A DNA stretch of 64,000 nt, from the NCBI GenBank assembly GCA_903813345.2, contig CAIIXF020000002.1, forward strand, positions 4,008,001 to 4,072,000. The letters run 5' to 3'. The DNA is from Owenia fusiformis. Its lineage: Eukaryota > Annelida > Polychaeta > Sabellida > Oweniidae. The notes under the pieces were generated by a model, which was given only the letters and a program-made list of their open reading frames with translations, was not told the origin of the DNA and ran no database searches. Position numbers and translations under genes: made by a program. This document shows, in pieces, positions 46,109-57,420 of this stretch. Each line of letters opens with the position of its first letter. The stretch's first letter is position 1.

Positions 46109-48058
46109 ATGAAATTATTCAAAAAATTAAAAGTGAATTCTGCATTGCACATCAAGATCTTCAAGGACCATATGGCGCTCAAGGCAGAGTTAGAAGATGC
46201 TAACAATAAGGCAGAACAAGCTACAGACTCTAGGGAACTTTCAAAGGCACTCTCTGTGATTCCAAGAATGGCCTCTCAATGGGAACTATCCAGTGATCAG
46301 AAATATGGCGATTCCATATATGATCAACAAAGCTATGGAAGTTACTATAGTGACAGTTCTTCAATGCCGACATTGGATGCAGCAAGTGTGACAGGGAATA
46401 GCCAATCAAGTTGCAGCTTTTCATCATCTGACCTCAGTCGAACTCTCCAAAGTGGAAGTAAAAATCTGGATTACAAACTCCGTGAAAATGTAAAAACTTT
46501 GAAAGTTACAAATGCATCCCATAATACTGTTGATATAAGCAGACGGAATACACCTACTAGAGCCATCTATAACGACATGAATCAAACAAACATGTCTGGC
46601 GATGTGCAATGCTGTGTTATGCCTCTCAAACTCCGTAAATCTTTAAAGACCACCAATAACACCAATAAACTGTCCAATAGACCAATGAAAGGAGGCAGCG
46701 AACCCGAGCTCAATAAGATCCACACGCTTAAGGATGAATTTGGGCAGTTCCGATCTGAACAAAATATCCACAAAATGAGCTCTAAAATTAGATCCAAACT
46801 CAAGAAGAAACGCCTTGGTTCCATAAAAGAATCTGACAATGACATTCCAAATTGTTGCGATCTTGAAAAGAAGTTCCCCAGTCCCAGAATCCCTACTCTG
46901 GAGCAGACAATTCAACATGGCTGCCTTCCAAACATCAAGCGCAGAAAATCTTGTTCACAGTCACGGAAATCAAAGATGCCAATCAAGTCTCAAACTAACA
47001 CATCTAAGATGGTGCCTCCTCCTTTCGCAACCCTTGACACAAGAGGGCCTAAAGCAACCAAAAAAGTGTCGCAATCTAGTTCCAGTCACTCATCAACTGA
47101 CTATGTATTACCCCGTACCTCAACCAAAAAGCACCTGACCTCAGACCTACCTCGTACCTCCACAAAAGTGAAATTGATATACAAAACTGAAAGTGACATC
47201 GAAAAGAACACAGATGCAACACCTGTTAGGCAAAAATCAGAAAAATCTCATCTGCAAACTGCCGACACACAATCAACATCAACGCCACGATCTATGTTGT
47301 TTAAATGCTGTAAATGCTTATCAACCACAGCTTGTGAACTTCGTCGTACTTACGAGCGGCGACAGAGCATAGGAAAGACATCCACTACGCACACATGTGA
47401 ATCCTCAAGCTCGGACAGTGTATCAGTGTGGACAATCTATGAATTAGAAGTCAATGATTTTAATGATGTGTTCAAGGAGCCCTCAAATTCAGTTGAGATT
47501 CAAAGACCCCTCGGCAGCAAAGATGAAAGTAACTCAAACATCAGAGAACTGTCTAGTATTTCCAAGTATCACAATCACAATGAGTGTGCTGATCATGCAG
47601 TACATAACACTTTGGAAGAACGGGGGTCAATATTCCAACAAAAGAGACCCCTTAGTCCCACCACCAGTCATATCAGCTGTAAACCAGACTTTAGCAAGAG
47701 GTATTTTCCATCAGACAGTGATCTTTCATCGTTAAATTCAGACATTAGCCCCGTGTCTATATCTTCCTATACCAGTAGCCAGTGTGACGTCTGCTCCAAA
47801 CAACCATGTTCCCATAATGCATTTCCCCAACACTTGGGATATGCAGTCCGTAAGATCGCCAACTCTCATCAACCAATTGAAGACATCGATTGCTCAATGA
47901 ATGCGACATGCGCATCAATCCCTGACATGGGAGAAGTTGGCACGCCATCTATTTACCATGACACGCAAGATTATAACCATGACACACCAGATGACCTTTC
48001 TGGAACATGGAACAGTGAGAGTGACGATAGTTCTATGTATGAATCTGACACTGACTGA
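46109..48058 (+). CDS. Tandem duplicate of the terminal exon, shortened, possibly its own gene
   Basis: 649 codons plus TGA, roughly 85% identical in DNA to the terminal exon by eye, with all indels in multiples of three. Retained: IKIFKDHMALKAELEDA, LPRTSTKKHLTSDLPRTSTK, CDVCSKQPC and NATCASIPDMGEVGTPSIYH. Lost: both PxxPxR motifs (now PPPFATLDTR and TPRSMLFKCC) and the last ~240 residues with the basic tail. The acceptor CAG of the parent is CAC here, so the ATG at 46109 is the natural start unless a weak AG at 46155-46156 (phase 0) is used. The TGA aligns with TCA at 41190-41192, and an AATAAA follows at 48127. It may be a young gene with its own start, an alternative terminal exon, or a pseudogene; the intact frame argues against long neutrality. 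Confidence 0.65.
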   Translation: MKLFKKLKVNSALHIKIFKDHMALKAELEDANNKAEQATDSRELSKALSVIPRMASQWELSSDQKYGDSIYDQQSYGSYYSDSSSMPTLDAASVTGNSQSSCSFSSSDLSRTLQSGSKNLDYKLRENVKTLKVTNASHNTVDISRRNTPTRAIYNDMNQTNMSGDVQCCVMPLKLRKSLKTTNNTNKLSNRPMKGGSEPELNKIHTLKDEFGQFRSEQNIHKMSSKIRSKLKKKRLGSIKESDNDIPNCCDLEKKFPSPRIPTLEQTIQHGCLPNIKRRKSCSQSRKSKMPIKSQTNTSKMVPPPFATLDTRGPKATKKVSQSSSSHSSTDYVLPRTSTKKHLTSDLPRTSTKVKLIYKTESDIEKNTDATPVRQKSEKSHLQTADTQSTSTPRSMLFKCCKCLSTTACELRRTYERRQSIGKTSTTHTCESSSSDSVSVWTIYELEVNDFNDVFKEPSNSVEIQRPLGSKDESNSNIRELSSISKYHNHNECADHAVHNTLEERGSIFQQKRPLSPTTSHISCKPDFSKRYFPSDSDLSSLNSDISPVSISSYTSSQCDVCSKQPCSHNAFPQHLGYAVRKIANSHQPIEDIDCSMNATCASIPDMGEVGTPSIYHDTQDYNHDTPDDLSGTWNSESDDSSMYESDTD

Positions 48059-48170
48059 AACGACTCCACTGGGGATGTATGTTCCCCTCTATATGATGCC
48101 AACATTGAGCAATATGAGTGTAACCAAATAAATATTTATCAGAGTCAGGCGCCAAATGTCTGAGATGCTG
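48059..48170 (+). pseudogene. Decayed 3' remainder of copy 2
   Basis: After the TGA, homology continues briefly ('gactccactggg', 'tgttcccctc'). It then jumps about 330 bp in the parent to 'gtaacca...agtcaggcgccaaatg' (parent 41572-41605), followed by another TGA. So the region encoding the C-terminal part has been deleted and no longer encodes the tail. AATAAA lies at 48127-48132. Confidence 0.7.
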
Positions 48171-48194
48171 TAAACGTAACTAAAAACAAATATT

Positions 48195-48632
48195 TTCATT
48201 TATAGAAAAATTTGTTTAAGTGAACACCTCTTTCTTGTGAACACCTGTATCTAGTAGACATCTTTTCTCTGCACATACTTAGCAGGCCTGAACCCCCTGG
48301 CCAAACATTCTTTCAAAATCATGCAGTTTTTCATCATTTGGACCAAATTTTAAGTGATTTTGGCCATTTTTGGACCAAAATTGTCAAAAGTGAACCCCCC
48401 TTGGCAAATCCTGGCTACGGGCCTGCTAAGTCTAGCTCCAAACTCTTTGCCAACAAGTGTGTGAAGTGTGTAATCAAGTTGAGAGGGGGGGGGGTCACAG
48501 AGGCTTGTAGCTAGACTACACATACTCTACTGACTTCTACATAAATTATCCTATCTGTATTGAACACCTCCCATTACTGAAAAGTTTTTTATTGGCAAAA
48601 ATGTTCAATACACACAGGTCTTACTGTATATA
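48195..48632. mobile_element. Pogo/Tc1-like MITE interrupted by a CAGGCCCG-end MITE
   Basis: The left part has 'gtttaagtgaacacctc' and 'tgtgaacacctgta'; the right part ends 'caatacacacaggtcttactgta', matching the TIR of this family. The insertion at 48283-48425 splits it. Left TIR is degraded. Confidence 0.6.
48283..48425. mobile_element. MITE, CAGGCCCG-end family, nested copy
   Basis: Starts CAGGCCTGAACCCCCTGGCC and ends CCTGGCTACGGGCCTG. Flanks CTTAG (48278-48282) and CTAAG (48426-48430) match at 4 of 5 positions. It sits inside the older pogo/Tc1-like MITE. Confidence 0.8.
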
Positions 48633-49486
48633 ATGTAAAAACTGCATAGTTTAATAATATTAGGTAAATACTGTTTATAATGTTATAATAAAATGTAAAT
48701 ACTACATATAATATAAATAACACATATTGACAAAGAAATAAACGTAACAAAGTCTATATAATTTGAAGAGTTCTGTTTTGCCTATTACTGATTTTGTACT
48801 TGTAATTATGACATAGCTCAGACTTCATTTTAAAATATAATTATTATTTTATAAGTATTGAAAAGATGGCAGCACATTCTGATGTACTACACTGAATAAA
48901 CATGTCAGTTCTGCTAATAGATGGCAGCATGTTTCATATCCTGAATCCACATATGATCTTTTTAACAAATGAACCAAGGGCGAATGTAATGCTTGGAATG
49001 TGTCTGTTTTCTCTGTTTTTCTGTTCGTATTAGCCTTATTTACATATCATACATTTAAGTTAATCAATCATGTAGCTAATGATATGTACGGATTGCAATG
49101 AAATAGAGTAAGATTACCGCTAAACGGTGCTGAAAAAGGTGCCTAGGTCTGAGAAAGCTAACCCCTTTTACCACTACTTTGTAATGAGGACATGCAAAGA
49201 CCCGGATGTCGTATCATTTCGTTTGGTACACATACTAAGGCCCGGGTATTAAATAAAACCACATTTCACAAAGACAGTGTTTCACAACATTTTAGTCAAT
49301 TCCACTGAATAGAAACTTGCTAGGTAAGTTCAAAGCACTCCAACCATAGGGAGACAATGGAAATAATGGGTCCTGGGATCTATATTGACCAAGGCAATAC
49401 GATTCAACATTCCACATAGGTTTTCTTCAAAAGTGACAATATCAATTTGTGAGTATTTGAAATAAGTTCAGTTGTATTTGAAATAA
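48633..49486. other. Duplicated 3' flank, then unrecognised
   Basis: 48690-48785 and 48855-48945 match 42850-42955 and 43700-43790 behind the parent gene. The rest is unrecognised. Confidence 0.5.
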
Positions 49487-49491
49487 GTACA

Positions 49492-49760
49492 GTAAAACCT
49501 GTGTAAGTGGAAAGTCTTAATTCCACTTAAATGTATTCTATTGAGGAGGTGTTCCAGTCTCGTAGACAACTTTTTCCAACTTTCTTTTTGAAAAATTCCA
49601 GGGGGTTCAATTATTGACAAGTAAAATGGCCAAAATCACTTAACAAGTGCTCAAAATGGTGAACAATTATATGAATTTGAAAGATTTTTTGGCAAGGGGA
49701 AATCCACTAGAACCGCCCCCCCCCCCACCTGGCTACAGGCCTGTATTCTACACATAACAG
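49492..49760. mobile_element. Pogo/Tc1-like MITE left part, interrupted
   Basis: 'tacagtaaaacctgtgtaag' followed by 'tggaaagtcttaattccactt' is the best-preserved left TIR of the family, preceded by TA. At 49555 a CAGGCCCG-end MITE intervenes, and only a short piece ('tctacacataac') continues after it. Confidence 0.65.
49555..49743. mobile_element. MITE, CAGGCCCG-end family, nested copy
   Basis: Starts CAGTCTCGTAGACAAC and ends CCTGGCTACAGGCCTG, flanked by TGTTC (49550-49554) and TATTC (49744-49748), 4 of 5 matching. The core is well preserved. Confidence 0.8.
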
Positions 49761-51535
49761 ATGTAACTGATGTAACAGATTCAGACATCAATATAGACAA
49801 CAAACTCAACTGTTCTAGAAACCTGATAAAATAGTTGTCTCATAAATTATTAAAATCATCATAGCGGCACCTATCCCGCCTTAAGATCCTACCTAACCAG
49901 TAACTCAAAAAACCTCTAAAAGATCTTCTGATAACCCTTTCAAAAACTTCGAATTGTTGTCATCATTTCTGGATAAATAACAGAGAATTCGTTAAAATAT
50001 ATCTCAGCTTTTTTATTACTCATATGTAATTATAACCTCATCAATTATATTCTGTTGTCAGCTAGATTCTAATTTTGAAAAAAGTTTGAAAAATATTTTG
50101 GATTTTTGGTGATATTTGATATAAAATTAATAGTTTTTGGAGGCATATATAATATTTTAAGGAAAATTTGATACTCGATTTGTATAATTGAAATCTTTTC
50201 ATGTCTGGGATTTACGTTCACTTCAATGGTATTATTTATATGTTTTGTCATTAAGGTTTATTTTTTGTAATTTACACGAGATAAACAACATTGTTTGTTT
50301 ATATGCAAGGCCATATCACATTTTAAAGATAAAAAATTAATAAAGTAAAATAAATGTGAATGCCTATCTAAAGTAAATACATCACAATGTGAACATCTTC
50401 TGCGATAATTTAATTGTAATCTATAATTGTTATAAACCGATTAAAGGGCCAATAGCTGTAATGCGTATCCTAAATAACCCTAAAATATTTAAATTTAAAA
50501 TGCTATATGTGACTTCCAAGATCAATAGAGTAAGCCATGAATGTTCTTTTGTGAAAATATCACAGCCCTTTCCTAGTTAGTAGCACAGGTTCCAAATTGA
50601 AAAAATACAAGCGACTTTCAATTTAAAAGACAATTGATTAATTCAGAGTGATCCTCGTACATTAGCTGATAAAGCAACAAATACAAAACATGTCATTTTA
50701 ATTATGGATTTTTTTTTGATAACAGGCATCCAGTCCCGACAAATTAAAGGTCTTTAGAGTATGTGTCCATATAATTTTGTAAACTGTCATTGAACAGTAC
50801 AAAAGGGAGAGGAAATTTTTATCGAATCAATGAATCAATTCACATTAAATAATATAATCATATTTCAATGCAAATTGTTGTTTTGGATTGATTTTTATAT
50901 TAAAGTATGAAAATAAATATCCCAAAATCATTTGTAAATTTTTATTTTCACTAATGAGCACTTTTGAAGTTTTAGCATGACACGCATAATTGGAATCTGC
51001 CATTGTATGAAAGATAACTTCCTTCTGAGATTCAAAATAAGGCTTTCACACTTCAAAATCAAGCGATTCATAAAAGAAAAAATCATGTAGCACACTCATA
51101 CTTTCTGTACAGGTCCAATATATTAATAAATAAATAGAAATTACGCTAAAATAATGACTTCCTCTGAAATTAAACCAAGGTGTTTTATTAGTTCCTATGG
51201 AAAATGATTACAACAATTTTCATCTCAATTATCGCCCAATCTTATCGAAATATCAATGCAAGAATGGCAATAAATAATTCTTTATTGCTTCAGTTTTGTA
51301 AAGATTGAAAGCAAGAAGTACCAAATAACCTAGATAGTTACATATTTTTACAATTTTTACAAAATTGTTACAGATTATATTAACCAACTACTACACATAA
51401 ATCATTTTATCATCGTATATTTATGACAAAAATGACGACATTCTGTTCTTTGACTTAAATACAGGATACCATATAAACCTACAAACTGTTAGATGCAGAA
51501 ATACTGAGTAATAATAGTTTATAATGCACCCGGGA
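49761..51535. other. Intergenic, nothing recognised
   Basis: AT-rich DNA, no supported gene or repeat. Confidence 0.45.
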
Positions 51536-51555
51536 GTAGATGATATATAAGGCAT

Positions 51556-51640
51556 TAACATGAAAATGTCACCACCTGCCATTTGTTACAGACACCAAAC
51601 ATCAGTCACCGAACACCAACCATCAAACACCATCCACAAA
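51556..51640 (-). repeat. Dispersed repeat, related copy at ~60955
   Basis: The reverse complement reads 'gtaacaaatggcaggtggtg' and then 'acattttcatgttaatgcct', matching 61001-61040. The flanking 'ggttggtgtt' phrases are shared too. Family unknown. Confidence 0.6.
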
Positions 51641-51712
51641 AAAATCCGAAGACACTCAGAAATTCAAATGAGTATTGAGTAAAACAGCAAAGTATTGAGT
51701 CCGGTTCACAAG

Positions 51713-52012
51713 GTTGAAAAGTACCTAAAAACAATAGGCGATTTTGAGAAAACAACGGGTGAAAATCGTCTGTTGCCTGCTACCAATGAAACCTCTGTAG
51801 GGACAATTGATATACAAGAAATGTAAAACATATATGACAGAGGTTTCACTAGAATTCCTCACTTCAGGCTAAATAAATGAAAACAACAGGCAAAATTAAT
51901 GGAAATCAAAAATTTCAACATGGAAAAGTTGAAAAGTTCCTAAAAACAACAGGCGATTTTGTGAAAACAATGGGTGAAAATCACCTGTTACCTGCTGCTA
52001 ATGAAACCCCTG
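51713..52012. repeat. Two 85-bp direct repeats, 216 bp apart
   Basis: 'gttgaaaagt.cctaaaaaca' leads into 'caggcgattttg.gaaaacaa', 'gggtgaaaatc' and 'tgcta.caatgaaac'. These phrases run at 51713-51797 and again at 51929-52012. The frame at 51877-52104 covers the second unit and has no recognised product. Confidence 0.8.
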
Positions 52013-54815
52013 ATCAGTATACACTTGCAGTTTCCTCTTTTATAATACAGATGAAGCTCTCTTTTGAAGGGGCACAATCCAATAATTGTAAAGGGCAACA
52101 ATAGAGCTGCTTAATCATATGGTAAAGATTCAAAGAATGCAAATAGAGACTAGTAGTACAAATTCCTATCCTCTGAGTATGTCAAAGCTCTCAATCAGAG
52201 GAAGTGAACCTCTTGACAAGGGTACTTACTACTTAGTATATGTTATATCACGGATAAGGAATTACGATAACACTGAATTCTTATCTATCGTTCTATTTTG
52301 TCTACAGAGCAAATTAACTTGAAATAATAACACACGTGAAGTTATCTGTCACCTGGTCACAACTGCAAAAAAATATGGACCTGTATTCCTAAACGAACTT
52401 GTTCAGAGATCTACAGTTTGAAATGACTCTATCATTTCTTGAAGTACCTTGTATTTATTAAAATTTAACTGACATTTCTTGCATTCTCTTTGAATCTCTT
52501 TTCTAAACCTCGAATTTTATCTCTGACTTTTGTTACACTGAAGGTCTATAAAGATCTCAAGTGTGATTTTGGAGAGCTGGTCAGTTTATTTCACATCAAT
52601 TTCAATACTATACTTATCTAGAAGTATTTTACAGCCAAGCATCAAGTGCTCAGTTTGGAATTCAGCAAATTCAATCAACAAATTATCATACGATTCTAAT
52701 GAAATATGAAAGGAGTTTGGTTACATTTGAATCTATATTATTAAGAATGAGCCTTGCGATATCATTTTTGGTAAGTATTTTGATTCAATTTTCTAAAAAT
52801 TCAAATACTACAAAAGCAATATTCTCTCAAGGATGTTTTCTATGTTTTCTTAGAACCAAAGAAATAGCTAAAACTGATCCAAAATTTACAATTTCCAACG
52901 AGGTACAAATGAATTTTGAACAGGACACAAGGTAGTTTCCTAACTCTCAAAAGACTGTAGCAAAATAATTCATTGACTCCAGTGCTTAAATCCTTTAACA
53001 TTGCATGTAGTCAATCCAGCAGCATCATGAAGGATAACATGTCAGCATGCAAGTCTCTAGCCCCTGCATTCACTTATGTATTATGTAAGTGTTTTTTTGG
53101 GGGGGGGGGGGTAGGCAGGTGGGGGTGGAGCAAAAGAATAGCCAGTGCCCATTCTCAATACTACATCTCTCAGACTGAAGCTTGATGAATCAAGATGGGA
53201 TGAAGAGCTTGATGTGAAACTAGTGAATAAAATCAATACAAACTCCCCAGATCTATGAATAAACAGGACACTGGGTTAACATAAATCATCACCTGACATG
53301 GCATATTCAATATTTTGGCAGAGATATGGGGCAGTCTCATTCAAAACTTGCCTACCTAAAAAATATTTAGCTCCATGGTGCCATAAACCATTCCAAAGTA
53401 TAGAATATAAAATGGGTCATGTAGAAATATGTACCCATTAATTTACTCTCTGTCATCCCCTGACACCGTGTATGGGTCAGTTCAATACTTGACTTTTTAT
53501 AGATTTTAACCGCCTAAAACTCACCCGACACTGTTTTTTCAATATTCTATAAGAAATGTAGGGCAGTTTCATTCAAAATTGATTTTTTACAATTTGCCCG
53601 AATAAAACTCCATGATGCCAAAAACCATTTCAAATTATAGAGTATAAAATATATATTATATATATTATATATATTAATTCATCTATTCTTGACGTTATAT
53701 CAAACCACTGTCATATAAATGACTTTACATGAATTAAATATACTCAAAGGCAGTCCTTAAATCAGTTCAAATATGAGAATTATTTGTATATGCGAGAAAC
53801 GTCATAATTTATTTTTGATTTCAATTTTTTTAACTTGTACAACAGTTTAGTCTGGCTTATATCTTGTATTTGAAAAATATCATCTTTTCATTTTAGACAT
53901 TTAAAAGCTAAAAGTATTTTTTCACAAAAATAAGTTTAATTAATTATTTATGCACCTATAGGGGTCAATTTTTGGCCATCTACTGTTTGGTAGTGTCAAT
54001 TAAAATTAATTATTTAATTTTGAATGAATAGATCAAAACAAATCTAAACGAATCAAATTACACTCTTATTATTCTAAAATTAAAACTTTATTGCTAAATT
54101 CTACATTTTCTCAGCCAGATCTGATTTTAAAATAATACAGACATTAGATCCAATTTAATAAAATTAATGAATCCATAAACATCTCCTGAATATGTCAAAA
54201 AAAGTTTTTCCCAGCATGCAACTTATTGATCATGTGACCTTAACTAACCAATAAATAGGGTCTTAACAGTCTAAGGGTGACTATAAAAACATGGATCGAA
54301 CAGAACTTATCCTTGAAAAAGAAAAAGTCCAATAACAAGCAGAATACCCTGCCACATACATAGCCATGTAATTCTATATCTAAATAAATTTTCTGCCAAA
54401 TTTCATACAAATAACATTAAATAGAAAAGCTTAATGGAATTAAATATAAATTCCATTAATGAAAAATATTTTATTTACTCCCATGAGTTTCAGCTATGAG
54501 ATTTTGATATAAACAAGTTGTGTGTTCATTTGGATTTACCGCATTTTCTTGTCTTCATATAATTTACAAAGAATTTACTTGGACATATTCTCAATATAAA
54601 ATCTGCAAAACAAGCTGTTTGACAGGCTTATCGTTCCAATAAAGGCTCCAATCCTGAACAAATATTGAAGTATTGTATACTCAGAAATCGCATTTACGTC
54701 AAAGTATATTAAGGAAGTCATATAGAAAATGCTGTAACATTTGTTGGATTTAATGTAATTCAATCAAAAAATTTATATTTTGACACATTGGAAATCTCCT
54801 GGAGTTCACTGACAT
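52013..54815. other. Intergenic, weak signals only
   Basis: The recurrent motif appears inverted at about 52063 ('gatgaagctctcttttgaa'). A frame from ATG 52699 with a hydrophobic stretch meets a strong donor (GTAAGT at 52771) but has no partner. G-run at 53097-53110. No gene supported. Confidence 0.35.
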
Positions 54816-54816
54816 A

Positions 54817-54944
54817 ACATGGGTTTGATATAACATGGGTTTGATAAAACATGGGTTTGATATAACATGGGTTTGATAAAACATGGGTTTGACATAACAT
54901 GGGTTTGACATAACATGGGTTTGACATAACATGGGTTTGACATG
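54817..54944. repeat. 16-bp tandem array, 8 units
   Basis: 'acatgggtttgatata' repeats from 54817 with a 16-bp period. The last four bases alternate tata/taaa/tata/taaa and then become cata, so the first half has a 32-bp higher-order period. Confidence 0.95.
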
Positions 54945-55049
54945 TGCCTGCTTAGGTAGAACATGGCCCATGGGTAGAGATAATAATTAACTGTCTTTTG
55001 AGATTCAAACAGACCACAGCGGCTAACATCAACAATAAACTCAAATTAT

Positions 55050-55390
55050 CACATTACACTCAAAAAATATTAATTCACTCAAGCTATCAATTTATACTCA
55101 AACAATAAACCTACTCATTCTATCATTTTATACACAAACAGTAAACTTACTTAATCTATCAATTTATACTCAAACAATAAACTTACTCAATCTATCAATT
55201 TATACTCAAACAATAAACTTAAGCAATATATCAGGTTACACTCACACAATCAATTCATGCTAAAATAAAACATTCTTATAATGTCAATTTATACTCAAAC
55301 AATCAACTTATACTCAAATAATAAAATTACACTGAAATAATCAACTTATACTCAAGCAATCGATTTCTACTCAAACAATCTCACAATCAA
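55050..55390. repeat. Irregular ~30-36-bp repeat
   Basis: 'atctatcaatttatactcaaacaataaacttact' and variants recur about nine times with varying spacing. Non-coding. Confidence 0.8.
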
Positions 55391-56551
55391 TCAACACAGA
55401 CAGAATATGTCTCACATTAAAACATCATGTTTTATAAAACTATCAAATCATCAACAACGTGTGAGGCCTAAATATACTATACAAATAAATGCTTTAATAT
55501 AAGCTGATTCCACTTTTGAAATGCATGTTCTTGGTGATAGGAATTTTGACTTTATTTGACAAGTTATTACTGCTCCCAATAGGCAAAAATTTACCTATTT
55601 GGTTGCTCCTAGGGTAGAGAATTTGACAGCCCAATTTTTAATTTGGCTAAATCTCCTCCCCTACTTGCCTGGGGGAGGGGGGTCTGATGCAGTCCTTTCA
55701 ATGTGTATATTATCACTCAAGTATCTTTAATATTTTTTTCAGATCAGTCTATAAATAAACTCTTTCTTAAGCATTATACATACAAATATCTGGATATTAG
55801 GATACAGCTTCTTAAAAGCTTGCATAATTAAACAATAATATTGATTTTAGTATTTTATTCTGAAGTTCATAACAACTTTATTCCAATCTGTTCATTGATA
55901 TTCAGATTAGACTGTAAAACATGATATATTCACCTATGTGCTTTAATAACAGTTTTCAAAGCAAAGAAGTGTAATCTAGGTACGAGGTAAGTGAAAATAT
56001 TAAATTTTTCAGAACGAAAACAGAGGTGTTCCTCGCCATTTACACACATTTTCATACATTTTAGGGAAGGAATTTATGTACCGATGCCGAACCGATATTA
56101 ACCCTTTCTGTCCCGTGTCCTGAACCAAAGCATCTGGATTGAAATTCGGTCCAATATCGGGAAACTGTGACATCTCTACTAATGAATGTAAGTAAATATG
56201 TCTCTAGCAATTGTCCTCAATTTCCCAATGAACAATGGTCATATTTGTACCAAAATTCAAATCCTCATTCCAAAAATATTCCAAAAATTGAAGAAATTCC
56301 ATGACTGCCACAATACAGTAGTAACACATACATGCTAACGATGCTACTACATGTACATAACATATTAAGGTACCTTTTGAGGAGTTTCATTCGGATAATC
56401 TATTACGATCAAGGAGACAGATCACCACCATAGATGACGCATAACAAGACAAGAATTTAAATCTTGTCTTAAAATGTCATCTTATAATCCATACATCAAC
56501 ATAATACATCATCGAGAATTACATGAAATGGATAAAAATTATTCCACTGTA
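55391..56551. other. Intergenic, nothing recognised
   Basis: AT-rich, no supported gene. Confidence 0.45.
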
Positions 56552-56556
56552 TGAAT

Positions 56557-56759
56557 AAGGCCCGTAGCCAGGATTTGCCAAGGGGGGTTCACTTTTTGAA
56601 AAATTCCAGGGGGGTTCACTTGTGACAATTTTGGTCCAAAAATGGCCCAAATCACTTAAAAAGTGCTCAGAATGGTGAAAAACTGCATGATTTTGTATGA
56701 ATTTTTGGCCAGGGGGGGGGGGTCGCTCGAACCCATCGAACCCCCTGGCTACGGGCCTG
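56557..56759. mobile_element. MITE, CAGGCCCG-end family, best-preserved copy
   Basis: Starts AAGGCCCGTAGCCAGG (first base changed) and ends CCTGGCTACGGGCCTG, with an exact 5-bp duplication TGAAT on each side (56552-56556, 56760-56764). 203 bp. Order: TIR, 'ggggggttcactttttgaaa', 'aaagtgctcagaatggtg', 'aaaactgcatgattttg', G-run, TIR. Non-coding. Confidence 0.92.
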
Positions 56760-56992
56760 TGAATCATACAAGAAATGGCTATTAGGTAAGAATATAATTT
56801 CATTTCATTTCATAGAAAAATAATATATGTTATAAATAGCATTAGCGGATTTAAAACAAAATAAAAGTTGGATGATAAAAAAGACCTAAAACTAATTTTT
56901 TGAAGACATAACAATATTTAGAGTTTCAGTTATAAATGTGTGATGACTCAATTAAGAGTGCCGAATACAATTAAGTGAATGTTAGCTATAAT

Positions 56993-57420
56993 TTATAGTA
57001 TTGACTATAATTTACAGTATTGACTATACTTTAGAGTGCTGGTTAGAGTGTTCAGACTATTATTTAGTAGACTATACTTTACAGTGTTCAAACTATAATT
57101 TAGTAGACTATACTTTAGAGTGTTCAAACTATAATTTAGTAGACTATACTTCAGAGTGATTAGACTATAATTTAGTAGACTATACTTTACAGTGTTCAAA
57201 CTATAATTTAGTAGACTATACTTTAGAGTGTTCAAACTATAATTTAGTAGACTATACTTCAGAGTGATTAGACTATAATTTAGTAGACTACACTTTAGAG
57301 TGTTCAGACTATAATTTAGTAGACTTTACTTTAGAGTGTTCAGACTACTGTATAATTTAGTAGACTATACTTTAGAGTGTTCAGACTATAATTTAGTAGA
57401 CTATACTTTAGAGTGTTGAC
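56993..57420. repeat. 36-bp tandem array, ~11 units
   Basis: 'actataatttagtagactatactttagagtgttcaa' with variants (agtgattag, ttcagag). 36 is divisible by 3, so the minus strand shows a repeated 12-residue peptide (NTLKYSLLNYSL); not taken as coding. Confidence 0.92.

Noticed and set aside
52699-52770. Possible signal-peptide exon ending at a strong GTAAGT
   Set aside because: 24 codons with a moderately hydrophobic end and a good donor, but no promoter, partner exon or homologue; such combinations occur by chance in AT-rich DNA.
57005-57235. Minus-strand 12-residue repeat frame
   Set aside because: Produced by the 36-bp tandem unit, same argument.
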